Source: Simplicispira psychrophila DSM 11588 (GTDB taxonomy: Bacteria; Pseudomonadota; Gammaproteobacteria; Burkholderiales; Burkholderiaceae_C). Taken from it: a stretch of DNA of 64,000 bases. Made by a program: the position numbers and the translations under genes. The notes below the pieces were generated by a model, which was not told where the DNA came from, made no database searches, and saw only the letters and a list, made by a program, of their open reading frames with translations. This document shows, piece by piece, positions 51,031 to 59,574 of this stretch (its first letter is position 1; the number at the start of each line of letters is the position of its first letter). The DNA lies in the NCBI RefSeq assembly GCF_000688255.1, contig NZ_JHYS01000013.1, positions 1 to 64,000 of the forward strand. The letters are read 5' to 3'.

Positions 51031-51975
51031 ATGAGCTGGAACAAACCCCTGCCGCAACCCACCCCCATTTCTACGCCGTTCTGGGACGGCCTGAAAGCCC
51101 ACGCAGTGCGTATCCAGCAGTGCGAGCACGGCCACTGGCTGTTCTTTCCGCGCACGCACTGCCCGACCTGTGGCTCGCGCCAGCTGACGTGGAAAACCGT
51201 CTCTGGCGAAGGCACGCTCTACACCTTCACCGTAGCGCGTGTGCCCACGCTGCCCGAGTTCAGCGACGAAATGCCGCAGCTGCTGGCCGTGGTCGAGCTC
51301 GACCAAGGGGTGCACATCAACACCACCCTGGTCGGTGTGGCGCCCGAAGAGCTGCGCGTCGGCCAGCGCGTGCGTCCGGTGTTTGACGAGCGCCCCGGCA
51401 GCGTGACGCTGCTGCGCTACACACCGGTCGAGTCGGCGCAGGCCAGTGTCATCACCGGTGAAAAAACCACTGAGACCGAAACCGCGCCGGCAGCGGCAAC
51501 CGAGGCGCCCAAGCGCCAGGTCAGTTGCAAGGACATCGACGCCATGCGTGCGCTGGTGTCGCAGGAGTTCTCCGCCTGGTCGAACCAGTTTGAAGTGACG
51601 CAAGAGCTGATCAATCAGTTTGCCGCGCTGTCGGGCGACGACTACTGGATCCATACCGACCCCGAGAAGGCGCGTGCGCAAGGCCCGTTTGGCACCACCA
51701 TTGCCCACGGCTCACTGGTGCAGGTGCTGACCAGCCAGCTGAAGATGCCGATGGACTTTGAGGTGACGGATTTCACCAATATCGTCAACTATGGCTCCGA
51801 CCGGCTGCGCTTTGCCACACCGGTGCCGTCGGGCTGCCGCATCCATGGTCGCTACCGCATCAAGTCGGTCGAGCAGCTCAAGCGTGGCGTGCAGGTGGTG
51901 ATGGAAATCAACATCCACTGCGTCGGACAAGACCGGCCTTCGGTCATTAACGACTTGGTGATGCTTTACATGTAA
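51031..51975 (+). CDS. DUF35 (Zn-ribbon/OB-fold) and MaoC hydratase fusion, ChsH2-like
   Basis: A 314-residue two-domain protein. Residues about 10-130 are a DUF35 domain: rubredoxin-like zinc ribbon with Cys31, Cys44 and Cys47 (CPTCGS), then an OB fold (GEGTLYTFTVARV). Residues about 170-314 are a MaoC hotdog hydratase with SGDDYWIHTDPEKARAQGPFGTTIAHGSL. In Mycobacterium ChsH2 the MaoC part comes first and DUF35 last, so the order is swapped here. It would combine hydration of the enoyl side chain with an aldolase-activating DUF35 domain for the preceding Ltp2-like protein. The linker (about 138-168) is Thr/Ala-rich. Confidence 0.85.
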   Translation: MSWNKPLPQPTPISTPFWDGLKAHAVRIQQCEHGHWLFFPRTHCPTCGSRQLTWKTVSGEGTLYTFTVARVPTLPEFSDEMPQLLAVVELDQGVHINTTLVGVAPEELRVGQRVRPVFDERPGSVTLLRYTPVESAQASVITGEKTTETETAPAAATEAPKRQVSCKDIDAMRALVSQEFSAWSNQFEVTQELINQFAALSGDDYWIHTDPEKARAQGPFGTTIAHGSLVQVLTSQLKMPMDFEVTDFTNIVNYGSDRLRFATPVPSGCRIHGRYRIKSVEQLKRGVQVVMEINIHCVGQDRPSVINDLVMLYM

Positions 51976-51996
51976 CGCTGCAAAGCACCTCAGTAA

Positions 51997-52029
51997 CAGG
52001 CCCGCACGACTGCGCAGTTGGCGGGCCTG
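51997..52029 (+). terminator. Terminator-like hairpin after DUF35-MaoC gene
   Basis: CAGGCCCGC and GCGGGCCTG form a 9-bp stem around a 15-base loop, followed by TGTTGTTT. The outer arms are shared with the 33246 element. Confidence 0.65.
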
Positions 52030-52064
52030 TGTTGTTTCAAAAATCCCTTGGCAGGAGTTTTTGC

Positions 52065-52298
52065 ATGACGGGTACGCTGAAAAACAAGGTCGCCATCGTC
52101 ACTGGCGCCAGCCGGGGCATGGGTGCGGCGATTGTTGAACGCTTTGCCGCCGAAGGTGCCAAGGTGGTCATTACTGCGCGCACGCTGCAGGCTGATGGCC
52201 AACTGCCTGGCTCGCTCAGGGAAACGGCAGAGCGCATCCGCGCCCGGGGCGGTATGTGCCACTGCCTATATCTGAAACCACCGCACCACCCGGCGTAG
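52065..52298 (+). pseudogene. SDR N-terminal fragment
   Basis: 77 codons from ATG 52065, with GGAG upstream, coding for MTGTLKNKVAIVTGASRGMGAAIVERF and the next beta-alpha unit to about residue 65, after which it runs out of homology and stops. NNAG and the Tyr-x3-Lys site are absent, so it cannot be a working SDR. It resembles the SDRs of this cluster and is probably the relic of a deleted gene; a fragment of an MFS gene follows at once. Confidence 0.75.
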
Positions 52299-52320
52299 CG
52301 GCCGGTGAGAGAACCTTTGA

Positions 52321-52904
52321 TGCACCCTAACGCACTGCGTGGCCGCACGCTGATCGCCTTCATGCTGTCGGCCAGCCTGGCCTCCACCATCGGCGGACTG
52401 CCGTTCAACCTGCTGCCGGTGCTACTGGGCACGCTGAACGCGCCGCTGTGGATGAACCGGCTCAACTGGCGCCTGTTGACGCTGGTCAGCACCGCCGGCA
52501 CGGCACTGGGGCATCGTCTTTGCTGTGCTCAAGCTGCTGGGCGGCGTGGCCGCCTTCAGCGTGGCGGCCTTGGGTGAGCGCCTAGTACCGCTGCGCGCCG
52601 CACTGCTGGTGCTGCTGGCTATCGGCGTGGGGCTGGCGCTGCTGGCCAGTGCCGGCTCCAGCGGCTTTGTCGGCTTTGCGCTGGGCGCCTGGGTCTGGGA
52701 GTTCGCCTTCACCTGCGGCTGCGTGTTCCAGACCGCCGCCATTGCGCGCAGCGACCCCAGTGGCCGCGCCGTCACGCTGGTGCCGGGCGCCTTTGCCCTG
52801 AGCTCGATGGCCGGGCCCGGCCTGGCCGGCCAGATCGCCGCCGGCGCCCGCAGACCAGGAAAACCCTTACTACAAAGGGATGATGTCGCGCCACGCCGTT
52901 GGTA
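52321..52904 (+). pseudogene. Decayed MFS-like membrane transporter
   Basis: The first part (52321-52510) starts MHPNALRGRTLIAFMLSASL and contains a hydrophobic segment, then lost sequence (PLWMNRLNWRLLTLVSTAG). A frameshift near 52510 puts the continuation in another frame (from 52525: MLKLLGGVAAFSVAALGERL, then ALLVLLAIGVGLALLASAGS and LGAWVWEFAFTCGCVFQTAA). Several TM segments remain but the N-terminal half is mostly deleted. No working product is expected. Confidence 0.7.
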
Positions 52905-53008
52905 GAGACTCGGGCTATAGGCCCTGCCAAGACAGGGCTCGAGAAAACGAGGGTAGGGAAGACCACCCAGGCCATAGAGCCTCTTTGTTCCACACAGGAG
53001 ACAACACC

Positions 53009-53200
53009 ATGAAACGCCGCCGTTCACGCTGGGCCCTGATCGCTACTGTCGCCATTGCCCTGGGTACTGCCCTGATGAGCCCGTCCTCCCTGACGCCGCT
53101 GGCGTTTTCCGGCGCTGCGCCGTATACGACCGCACCAGGCGCCGGAGCGCCACCTGCCAACGTATCCTGGCAGGTCACCTTGATGGGTGGGCGCTGGTAA
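53009..53200 (+). CDS. Small exported peptide, unknown
   Basis: A 63-residue frame with a clean ribosome site (ACAGGAG six bases before ATG 53009). Residues 1-25 form a signal-peptide-like start: RRRSR, then a hydrophobic stretch WALIATVAIALGTALM. The mature part is short (about 38 residues), Pro/Ala/Thr-rich, ending SWQVTLMGGRW. No known family is recognised. It lies between decayed genes and the repeat-rich gap before tesG, so it may be the remnant of a larger exported protein or a genuine small secreted product. Confidence 0.4.
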   Translation: MKRRRSRWALIATVAIALGTALMSPSSLTPLAFSGAAPYTTAPGAGAPPANVSWQVTLMGGRW

Positions 53201-53205
53201 TCATT

Positions 53206-53262
53206 GAAAATAATAGCTACTAGCGCTTGCTGGGTAAGCGTTTGAGAGCTAAATCACTGGTA
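53206..53262 (+). repeat. Dispersed palindromic repeat, AAGCGC variant (copy 8)
   Basis: Contains AATAGCTACTAGCGCTTGCT then GGGTAAGCGTTTGAGAGCTA. It matches 37118 and the hsdR insertion. Confidence 0.8.
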
Positions 53263-53273
53263 TTTTGCAAAAC

Positions 53274-53299
53274 AAAAAGGGGCGCAAGACCCTTTTTTT
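53274..53299. terminator. Bidirectional terminator between small ORF and tesG
   Basis: AAAAAGGG (53274-53281) and CCCTTTTT (53290-53297) form a stem with T or A runs on both sides. It can end transcription of tesG-A1 (minus) and of the upstream plus-strand genes. Confidence 0.75.
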
Positions 53300-53330
53300 G
53301 CATCAAACAGGGCGCAAACTGTTGCTGGGT

Positions 53331-53362
53331 CTGCGCTACAAGCTATTGATCTTGTAGCGCAG
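53331..53362. repeat. Perfect 12-bp inverted repeat after tesG
   Basis: CTGCGCTACAAG and CTTGTAGCGCAG form a perfect 12-bp stem around CTATTGAT. It lies about 28 bases beyond the tesG stop codon and may stabilise the mRNA end. Confidence 0.7.
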
Positions 53363-53390
53363 CAGCGTGTTTGACGCCCCGTGCCGCAGC

Positions 53391-54434
53391 TCAGGCCGCA
53401 GCCCGTTCCTTGCGCTGTTTGGCCAGCGTCATGGCCGTGTCTTCAATCATGTCTTCCTGACCGCCGACCATGCCCCGGCGGCCCATCTCGACCAAGATGT
53501 CGCGCGCCGGCACGCCGTATTTCTTCTCGGCGCGCTTGGCAAACAGCAGGAAGCTGCCGTACACGCCGGCGTAGCCCAGCGTCAGCGCATCGCGGTCGAT
53601 GCGGATTGGAAAATCCATGATCGGCACCACCAAGTCTTCAGCCACGTCCTGGATCTTGAATACATCGACCCCGGTCTCGATACCCATCAGGTCGCAGACG
53701 GCAATGAAAACTTCCATCGGCGTGTTGCCGGCACCGGCACCCAGGCCGGCCGCCGCTGCGTCAATGCGCGTCGCGCCGACTTCAATCGCCGCCAGACTGT
53801 TGGCCACGCCCATCGCCAGGTTGTGGTGGCCGTGAAAGCCCAATTCGGTTTCCGGTTTCAGTGCGGCGCGCACCGCACCGAGCCGACTTTTGACGGTTTC
53901 CGGCAGCAGGTGACCGGCCGAGTCGGTGATGTAGATGCAGTTGGCGCCGTAGCCTTCCATCAGCTTGGCTTGTTTGACCAGGCCCTCGGGGCTGTTCATG
54001 TGCGCCATCATCAAAAAGCCCACCGTGTCCATGTCCATTTTTCTGGCCATGGTGATGTGCTGTTCTGACACATCGGCCTCGGTGCAGTGGGTGGCGACGC
54101 GGATGGTGGTCACGCCCAAGCCGTGCGCCATTTTCAAATGGTCCACGGTGCCGATGCCCGGCAACAAAAGTGCGCTGACTTTGGCCTGCTGCATCAGCGG
54201 AATCACCGCGCCGAGGTATTCCTCGTCGGTGTGCGCCGGAAAGCCGTAGTTGACCGAACTGCCGCCCAGGCCGTCGCCGTGGGTGACTTCAATCAGCGGG
54301 ATGCCAGCGTTGTCCAGGCCGCAGGCAATGGTCTTCATTTGCTCCAGCGACATCAGATGGCGCTTGGGGTGCATACCGTCGCGCAGCGTCATGTCGTGGA
54401 CGGTGATCTTGGTGCCTTTGAGGGTGGTGCTCAT
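53391..54434 (-). CDS. tesG: 4-hydroxy-2-oxovalerate-type aldolase
   Basis: A 347-residue Mn-dependent DmpG-family aldolase. It splits 4-hydroxy-2-oxohexanoate to pyruvate and propanal, which TesF receives through a channel. Seen are [62 protein letters not shown] with metal-binding His residues, and [12 protein letters not shown]. The C-terminal [21 protein letters not shown] is typical of this channelled group. It follows tesF after 22 bases, the last gene of tesA1-D-E-F-G. Confidence 0.95.
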   Translation of the reverse strand: MSTTLKGTKITVHDMTLRDGMHPKRHLMSLEQMKTIACGLDNAGIPLIEVTHGDGLGGSSVNYGFPAHTDEEYLGAVIPLMQQAKVSALLLPGIGTVDHLKMAHGLGVTTIRVATHCTEADVSEQHITMARKMDMDTVGFLMMAHMNSPEGLVKQAKLMEGYGANCIYITDSAGHLLPETVKSRLGAVRAALKPETELGFHGHHNLAMGVANSLAAIEVGATRIDAAAAGLGAGAGNTPMEVFIAVCDLMGIETGVDVFKIQDVAEDLVVPIMDFPIRIDRDALTLGYAGVYGSFLLFAKRAEKKYGVPARDILVEMGRRGMVGGQEDMIEDTAMTLAKQRKERAAA

Positions 54435-54456
54435 GGTGTGTATTTTCTTGAATCTG

Positions 54457-55380
54457 TCAGGCGGCCACGGCCAGGGGTTCGAGCGTCAGGGCGCCGCTCA
54501 GGATTTCTTCGGCAAACATCTCGGCGGTGCGCGCAGCCGCCGCCGTCATGATGTCCAGATTGCCGGCGTACTTGGGCAGGTAGTCGCCCAGACCTTCGAC
54601 TTCCAGAAAGACGGAAACACGGTTGCCGTCAAACACTGGCCCGTTGACCAAGCGGTAGCCGGGCACGTATTTCTGCACCTCTTGGATCATGTCGTGGATC
54701 GACTGCGTGATGGCCGTCTGGTCCGGTTCGGATTCAGTCAGGCAGTGCACGGTGTCGCGCATCATCATCGGCGGCTCGGCCGGGTTGATGATGATGATGG
54801 CCTTGCCTTTTTTGGCGCCGCCAACTTTTTCCACTGCCCCCGCGGTGGTGCGGGTGAATTCGTCAATGTTCTTGCGCGTGCCGGGGCCGGCGGATTTGGA
54901 CGAGACGGTTGCGACGATTTCGCCGTAGGCCACGGGCTGGATACGGCTGATGGCAAACACCATCGGAATCGTCGCCTGGCCGCCGCAGGTGACCATGTTG
55001 ACGTTCATCTCGCCTTGGCCGACGTGTTGCTTCAAATTCACTGGCGGCACGCAGAACGGGCCGATGGCGGCGGGCGTCAGATCAATCATCAGCGCGCCCT
55101 GCGCGTTCACCTTGCGCGAATTTTCCGCGTGGACGTAGGCGCTGGTGGCGTCAAAGACGATCTGCACGCCATCCTGCTTCATGTGTGGAATCAGGCCATC
55201 GACGCCGTCGGCGGTGGTCTTGATGCCCATCTCGCGGGCGCGCTTCAGGCCGTCGGATTCGGGGTCGATGCCGACCATCCAGACCGGTTCCAGTACCAGG
55301 CTGCGTTGCAGTTTGGCCAGCAAATCGGTGCCGATGTTGCCAGGGCCGATCAGGGCGCATTTGATTTTTTTCGTGGTCAT
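54457..55380 (-). CDS. tesF: CoA-acylating acetaldehyde/propanal dehydrogenase
   Basis: A 307-residue DmpF-family dehydrogenase that converts acetaldehyde or propanal to the CoA ester using NAD. It has the cofactor motif [16 protein letters not shown], the catalytic Cys region in [29 protein letters not shown] and a typical C-terminus. ATG 55380 is used; the 14 upstream residues are not conserved. It sits beside its aldolase TesG as the usual bifunctional complex. Propanal from steroid ring A cleavage is the expected substrate. Confidence 0.95.
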   Translation of the reverse strand: MTTKKIKCALIGPGNIGTDLLAKLQRSLVLEPVWMVGIDPESDGLKRAREMGIKTTADGVDGLIPHMKQDGVQIVFDATSAYVHAENSRKVNAQGALMIDLTPAAIGPFCVPPVNLKQHVGQGEMNVNMVTCGGQATIPMVFAISRIQPVAYGEIVATVSSKSAGPGTRKNIDEFTRTTAGAVEKVGGAKKGKAIIIINPAEPPMMMRDTVHCLTESEPDQTAITQSIHDMIQEVQKYVPGYRLVNGPVFDGNRVSVFLEVEGLGDYLPKYAGNLDIMTAAAARTAEMFAEEILSGALTLEPLAVAA

Positions 55381-55393
55381 AGGGAGGATTTCC

Positions 55394-56191
55394 TTAGTCT
55401 GAGAAAGCAATCGAGCAGCCACCCAGGCCTTCGATGTGCAGGGTGAAACGGTCGCCAGCCACGGCGGGCACCAGTGGTGCCAAGGAGCCGGACAAGATCA
55501 GCTCGCCGGCCTTGAATGGAATGCCAAACGCGCCCAGCGTGTTGGCCAGCCACGCCACGGCCTCGGCCGGGTGGCCTTGCACGGCGGCGCCGACACCGCT
55601 GCCGGCGGGCGCGTCGTTTTTCCACATCTGCATCGATACGGCGGCCAGGTCGAGCGCGCGCGGGTCGGTGTGCTGCGCGCCAACGACAAACACGCCGCAC
55701 GAGGCGTTGTCGGCCACGGTGTCTTGGATTTTGATTTTCCAGTTGTCGATGCGGGAATCGACGATTTCAAAGCACGGTGCCACCCAGGCGGTCGCGGCCA
55801 GCACGTCTTCGCGCGTCACGCCCGGGCCTTGCAGGTCGGACTGGAGCATGAAGGCGATTTCACCCTCGGCACGCGGCTGTATCAGGCCAGCGGCTTTCAG
55901 TGACACGGTAGCGCCGTCGGCATATTGCATGGCGTCGGTGAGAAAGCCAAAGTCGGGCTGAAACACGCCCAGCATGTCCTGCACCGGCTTGGAGGTGACG
56001 CCAATCTTCTTGCCGATGACGCGCTCGCCCGCCGCCTCGCGCCGCGCCAGAAAGCGCAGCGAGATGCGGTAGGCGTCGTCCACCGTGATGCCGGCGTGGC
56101 GGTCAGTCAGCGGCACCAGCGTGCGGCGTTCGCTCAGGGCGGCAAACAGCTCGTCACCCAAGGATTCGATGAGTGCGGTATCTAGGCTCAT
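55394..56191 (-). CDS. tesE: 2-hydroxyhexa-2,4-dienoate hydratase
   Basis: A 265-residue enzyme of the 2-keto-4-pentenoate hydratase (MhpD/HsaE) family. It hydrates the dienoate released by TesD to 4-hydroxy-2-oxohexanoate. Seen are [20 protein letters not shown], the acidic metal-binding region [10 protein letters not shown] with [11 protein letters not shown], and a [21 protein letters not shown] stretch. It lies 13 bases from tesF, consistent with a single operon. The substrate is assigned by cluster position. Confidence 0.94.
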   Translation of the reverse strand: MSLDTALIESLGDELFAALSERRTLVPLTDRHAGITVDDAYRISLRFLARREAAGERVIGKKIGVTSKPVQDMLGVFQPDFGFLTDAMQYADGATVSLKAAGLIQPRAEGEIAFMLQSDLQGPGVTREDVLAATAWVAPCFEIVDSRIDNWKIKIQDTVADNASCGVFVVGAQHTDPRALDLAAVSMQMWKNDAPAGSGVGAAVQGHPAEAVAWLANTLGAFGIPFKAGELILSGSLAPLVPAVAGDRFTLHIEGLGGCSIAFSD

Positions 56192-56194
56192 GGC

Positions 56195-57031
56195 TCAGCC
56201 GTTCTGCATGAAGTCGATGCAGCTGCGGTTGAACAGCTCGCGGTGCTCGACCTGCACCCAATGGCCGCAGCGGTTGAGCATCACCATGCGCGCATTGGGG
56301 CAGTTGTCCAGCAGCTTGGCCGCGCCGCTGGCCGGGTTGAATTGGTCGTTGATGCCCCAGAAGCCAAACACCGGACAGCGCAACTGGTGCAGTTGCTCGG
56401 TCATGTTCGGTACTTTCAAAATCGAGCGGGCGGCATTGGTTTGCGTCAGTGCAATCGGCGCGCGTTCGTTGATGATTTCTTCGGTTAGCAGGCTGGGGTC
56501 AAACAGCTGCATGGTCATCACGGCGCGCATCGCTTCGGCGCCGGTTTTGCCGGATTTGTAGATGGCGAACATGTTGGCAATGCCGGGCATGGCCAAGTAG
56601 GTGTCGATGTCTTCGACGCCGCCGGGTGCCATCAAAATCAGCCGCGCCACGTCGTCCGGGTAGGCCAGCGCATAGCCCAGCGCCACCGCGCCGCCGAGCG
56701 AGTTGCCCAGCAGCGTGACTTTTTCAAGGCCCAGGCCATCGACCAGGCCCTTGATGCCGGCAATGAACAAGTCCAGGTCGTACTGCGGCAGGTCGGGCTT
56801 GCTCGACAGGCCATAGCCAATCAGGTCGGGAACGATGGCGCGGTAGCCGGCCTGGGCAAATTCGGGATAGTTGCCCTTGAAGTTGCTGTAGCCGCTGGCG
56901 CCGCCGCCGGCGCCATGCAAAAAGATGACGGCTTCACCTGCGCCCTGCTCGTGGTAATGCACGCGCTGGGGCAGGCCAGAGATGTCGCCAATGTCGAGGT
57001 ATTTGCCTTCAGGAATAGGGGTGGTTTGCAT
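56195..57031 (-). CDS. tesD: Meta-cleavage product hydrolase
   Basis: A 278-residue alpha/beta hydrolase. Ser111 in GNSLGG, Asp229 in GINDQF and His257 in CGHWVQVEH form the triad, in the same arrangement as HsaD. It hydrolyses the TesB product 4,9-DSHA to 2-hydroxyhexa-2,4-dienoate and the indanone propionate (HIP or DOHNAA). The oxyanion HGAGGGASGYSN segment is complete. It lies three bases downstream of tesE and 65 bases after tesA1. Confidence 0.95.
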   Translation of the reverse strand: MQTTPIPEGKYLDIGDISGLPQRVHYHEQGAGEAVIFLHGAGGGASGYSNFKGNYPEFAQAGYRAIVPDLIGYGLSSKPDLPQYDLDLFIAGIKGLVDGLGLEKVTLLGNSLGGAVALGYALAYPDDVARLILMAPGGVEDIDTYLAMPGIANMFAIYKSGKTGAEAMRAVMTMQLFDPSLLTEEIINERAPIALTQTNAARSILKVPNMTEQLHQLRCPVFGFWGINDQFNPASGAAKLLDNCPNARMVMLNRCGHWVQVEHRELFNRSCIDFMQNG

Positions 57032-57096
57032 GGGTGTGCCCTTAAAGAAAGGAGAAAGCTAAAAAAGCCGGTAGTGCTTGAAGCGGTGGAGGTGCT

Positions 57097-58101
57097 TTAG
57101 GCGTCTCGCGGCGCTGGCGCCTGCCACAACTTGGGCAGGCCGGGGTCGGTGGCCAAAATGGCTTGCTTGAGCAGGTTGCGCAGCGCGGCCGATTCCATCT
57201 CGCCCATGCGGTCCACCAAATCGGCTTCGACCGATTTGGCGGCGGCCAGCACATGCAAGATGGCGTCGGTGCCGGCAGCGCTCAGGCGCAGGCCGCCGGC
57301 TTCTTGCTCCAGCAGGCCGCGTTGCACCAGCGATTGCAGGCTGGCGGCGCTGGAGTCGATACCGGTGTAGGCGATGTGCGCGGCAATTTCGGGCACCGCC
57401 AGCGGCTGGCGTACGCTCAGCAGCGACAGCACAAAAAAATCGGTGTCCGACAGCTGTTTCGCTTGCAGCGTGCCGCGAATGCCGTGCAGAAACTGAAAGT
57501 GCGCCCGTCCAAACAAATAGCCCAGCAAATTTTCGGAATACACCGCGCCGTCCAGCTGTGCCAGCGGCTCGGTGGAAACCGGCGCCGCCTTGCGCGCCGC
57601 CAGCGCGTAGCCGCCGGTGACGTAGACCAGTGGCGGCACGGCGCAGCTGTCGTATTGCACCACTTCGCCAACAAAAATCGTGTGGTCGCCGCCTTCGTAT
57701 TTGAAGGCAGTTTTGCACTGAAAGCGCGCGCTGCAACCGGGCAGCAGCGGCGCGCCGCTGGGCTGCGTGTCCATGGCCAGACCGTTGAATTTGTCTTCGC
57801 CGGCGCGGGCAAAGCGGTTGGACAGGGCTTCTTGCTCGTTCGACAGGATGTGCACGTTCCAGTGCGTGCTCTCGCTGAACGCCTCTAGGCTGCGCGCGTT
57901 GTTGGCCAAGCTCCACAGCACCATGGGCGGGTCGAGCGACACCGAGTTGAAGCTGTTGGCCGTCACGCCAATCGGTGCGCCATCGGGTGCGGTGGTGGTG
58001 ACGATGGTCACGCCGGTGGCAAACATGCCCAAGGCGCGGCGAAATTCTTTCGGGTCAAAAGCGGTGGGGGTGGCAGCGGTGGTGGGGGCAGTAGCGTCCA
58101 T
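57097..58101 (-). CDS. tesA1: Flavin reductase component with C-terminal MarR-like domain
   Basis: A 334-residue protein. Residues about 15-180 are a flavin reductase domain (FRRALGMFATGVTIVTTTAPDG, VTANSFNSVSLDPPMVLWSL, HTIFVGEVVQYD), which supplies reduced flavin to TesA2. Residues about 190-330 form a MarR-type winged helix, SDTDFFVLSLLSVRQPLAVPEIAAHIAYTGIDSSAASLQSLV in outline then QRGLLEQEAGGLRLSAAG. Plain reductases such as HsaB end near residue 190. A similar fusion in the C1 reductase of Acinetobacter 4-hydroxyphenylacetate hydroxylase lets the substrate control NADH use, so steroid-gated activity is plausible. The start is at 58101 and the gene diverges from tesA2. Confidence 0.9.
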   Translation of the reverse strand: MDATAPTTAATPTAFDPKEFRRALGMFATGVTIVTTTAPDGAPIGVTANSFNSVSLDPPMVLWSLANNARSLEAFSESTHWNVHILSNEQEALSNRFARAGEDKFNGLAMDTQPSGAPLLPGCSARFQCKTAFKYEGGDHTIFVGEVVQYDSCAVPPLVYVTGGYALAARKAAPVSTEPLAQLDGAVYSENLLGYLFGRAHFQFLHGIRGTLQAKQLSDTDFFVLSLLSVRQPLAVPEIAAHIAYTGIDSSAASLQSLVQRGLLEQEAGGLRLSAAGTDAILHVLAAAKSVEADLVDRMGEMESAALRNLLKQAILATDPGLPKLWQAPAPRDA

Positions 58102-58243
58102 GCAAGTCTCCTGAGTCTTGAGGACTGAGCTTGCCGGGCGCTGGACGCGCGGGAATCCCCCACACGGACTAGACACGCGCGGGGTTTGCCACAGGTCAGG
58201 TGCAGCGCGCACGGCGGCGCCGATAGGTGCACTAGGGTTGGTT

Positions 58244-58263
58244 TTTAGTCTGATTGGACGATG
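58244..58263 (+). promoter_or_regulatory. Candidate operator site K between tesA1 and tesA2
   Basis: Reads TTTAGTC-TGATTG-GACGATG. It lies 101 bases before tesA2 and 142 bases before tesA1 on the other strand, so it could serve both directions. Confidence 0.6.
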
Positions 58264-58364
58264 AGCGGGCTGCGGACGGGTGGGACTATCTGCCCATCGC
58301 AAGGCATTTTCCTTGCGCGATCACCCCCAGCCTCGTAGAGCACAGCCTTTCGGAGACGACCACC

Positions 58365-59561
58365 ATGATGACCGTAAAAGACGATTATTTGACGCCTGAA
58401 GCCCTTGAGTTGATTGCGCGTGCGCGTGCCATGGCACCGCGCCTGGCCGAGCGTGCCCGTGCGGCGGAAGACGCTTCGATGGTGCCGCGCGAAACCGTGG
58501 AAGAGATGCAGGCCGCCGGCTTTTTCAAGGTGTTGCAACCCAAGCGCTGGGGCGGCTACGAAATGGATCCGCGCGTGTTCTACACCGTGCAGATGGCGCT
58601 GGCCGAAGGCTGCATGGCCACGGCCTGGATCTACGGCGTGATCGGTGTGCACAACTGGCAAATTCCGCTGTTCCCGGAGCAGGCGCAAATCGATGTCTGG
58701 GGTAACGATCCGACCACACTGACCGCATCGACCTACATGCCCACCGGCAAGGCCGAGCCGGTGGAGGGCGGCTACAACTTCAGCGGCCGTTGGAGCTGGA
58801 GCAGCGGCTCGCAGCACTGCGAGTGGATTTTGCTCGGCGGCTTGTTGCCCAAGAAAGACGGCTCGGGCGCGCTGGAGCACTGCACCTTCCTGCTGCCCAA
58901 GGCAGACTTCAAAATTATCGACAACTTCGATGTGCTGGGTCTGCGCGCTACCGGCAGCCACGACATCCAGGTGACCAACGCCTTTGTGCCCGAGCACCGC
59001 ACGCACCGTACCAACGACCACAGCGACGCTGGCTGCCCCGGCCGCGCGGTCAACCCTGGCTGGCTCTACCGCATTCCGTTCACCCAGGTGTTCCAGCGCG
59101 CGGTGTCGTCGGCCTGCTTGGGCGCGACCGACGCCGCCATCCACAGCTTTCGCGCACGTTGCGCCAGTTTTGTCGGCAAACACGGTGCCAAAACCGCCGA
59201 AGACGTCAATTCGCAGCTGGTGGTCAGCGAAGCCATGATGATGAGCGATGCCGCCAAACTGGTGCTGTACCGCAACTTCCAGCGCATCGTTGACTGCGCC
59301 AAAAACGGCACGGTGATGGACGTGGAAGAGCGCCTGCTGCAACGCGCCCAAGCCGCACAAGTACCCAAAAAATGTGCTGAAGCCGTCAACGAAATCATGC
59401 GCGCCTGCGCTGCTGGCGGTGTGTTCAAGAGCAATCCGATTGAGCGCACCTTCCGCGACCTGCATGTGGCGCGTGGCCACATTGCCAACAACACCGATAC
59501 CTATGCGCGTGCGCATGGCGCCGTGATGCTGGGCTTGCCCAACGCCGACGCTTTCGTCTGA
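58365..59561 (+). CDS. tesA2: 3-HSA monooxygenase oxygenase component
   Basis: A 398-residue group D flavin monooxygenase with the acyl-CoA-dehydrogenase fold, equivalent to HsaA. With reduced flavin from TesA1 it hydroxylates 3-HSA at C-4 to the catechol that TesB cleaves. It begins MMTVKDDYLTPEALELIARA and contains KVLQPKRWGGYEMDPRVF, SGRWSWSSGSQHCEWILLGG, VLGLRATGSHDIQV and a C-terminal RTFRDLHVARGHIANNTDT. GGAG lies nine bases before ATG 58365. It heads the tesA2-H-I-HSD operon. Confidence 0.94.
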   Translation: MMTVKDDYLTPEALELIARARAMAPRLAERARAAEDASMVPRETVEEMQAAGFFKVLQPKRWGGYEMDPRVFYTVQMALAEGCMATAWIYGVIGVHNWQIPLFPEQAQIDVWGNDPTTLTASTYMPTGKAEPVEGGYNFSGRWSWSSGSQHCEWILLGGLLPKKDGSGALEHCTFLLPKADFKIIDNFDVLGLRATGSHDIQVTNAFVPEHRTHRTNDHSDAGCPGRAVNPGWLYRIPFTQVFQRAVSSACLGATDAAIHSFRARCASFVGKHGAKTAEDVNSQLVVSEAMMMSDAAKLVLYRNFQRIVDCAKNGTVMDVEERLLQRAQAAQVPKKCAEAVNEIMRACAAGGVFKSNPIERTFRDLHVARGHIANNTDTYARAHGAVMLGLPNADAFV

Positions 59562-59574
59562 CCGGTAGCAACGC

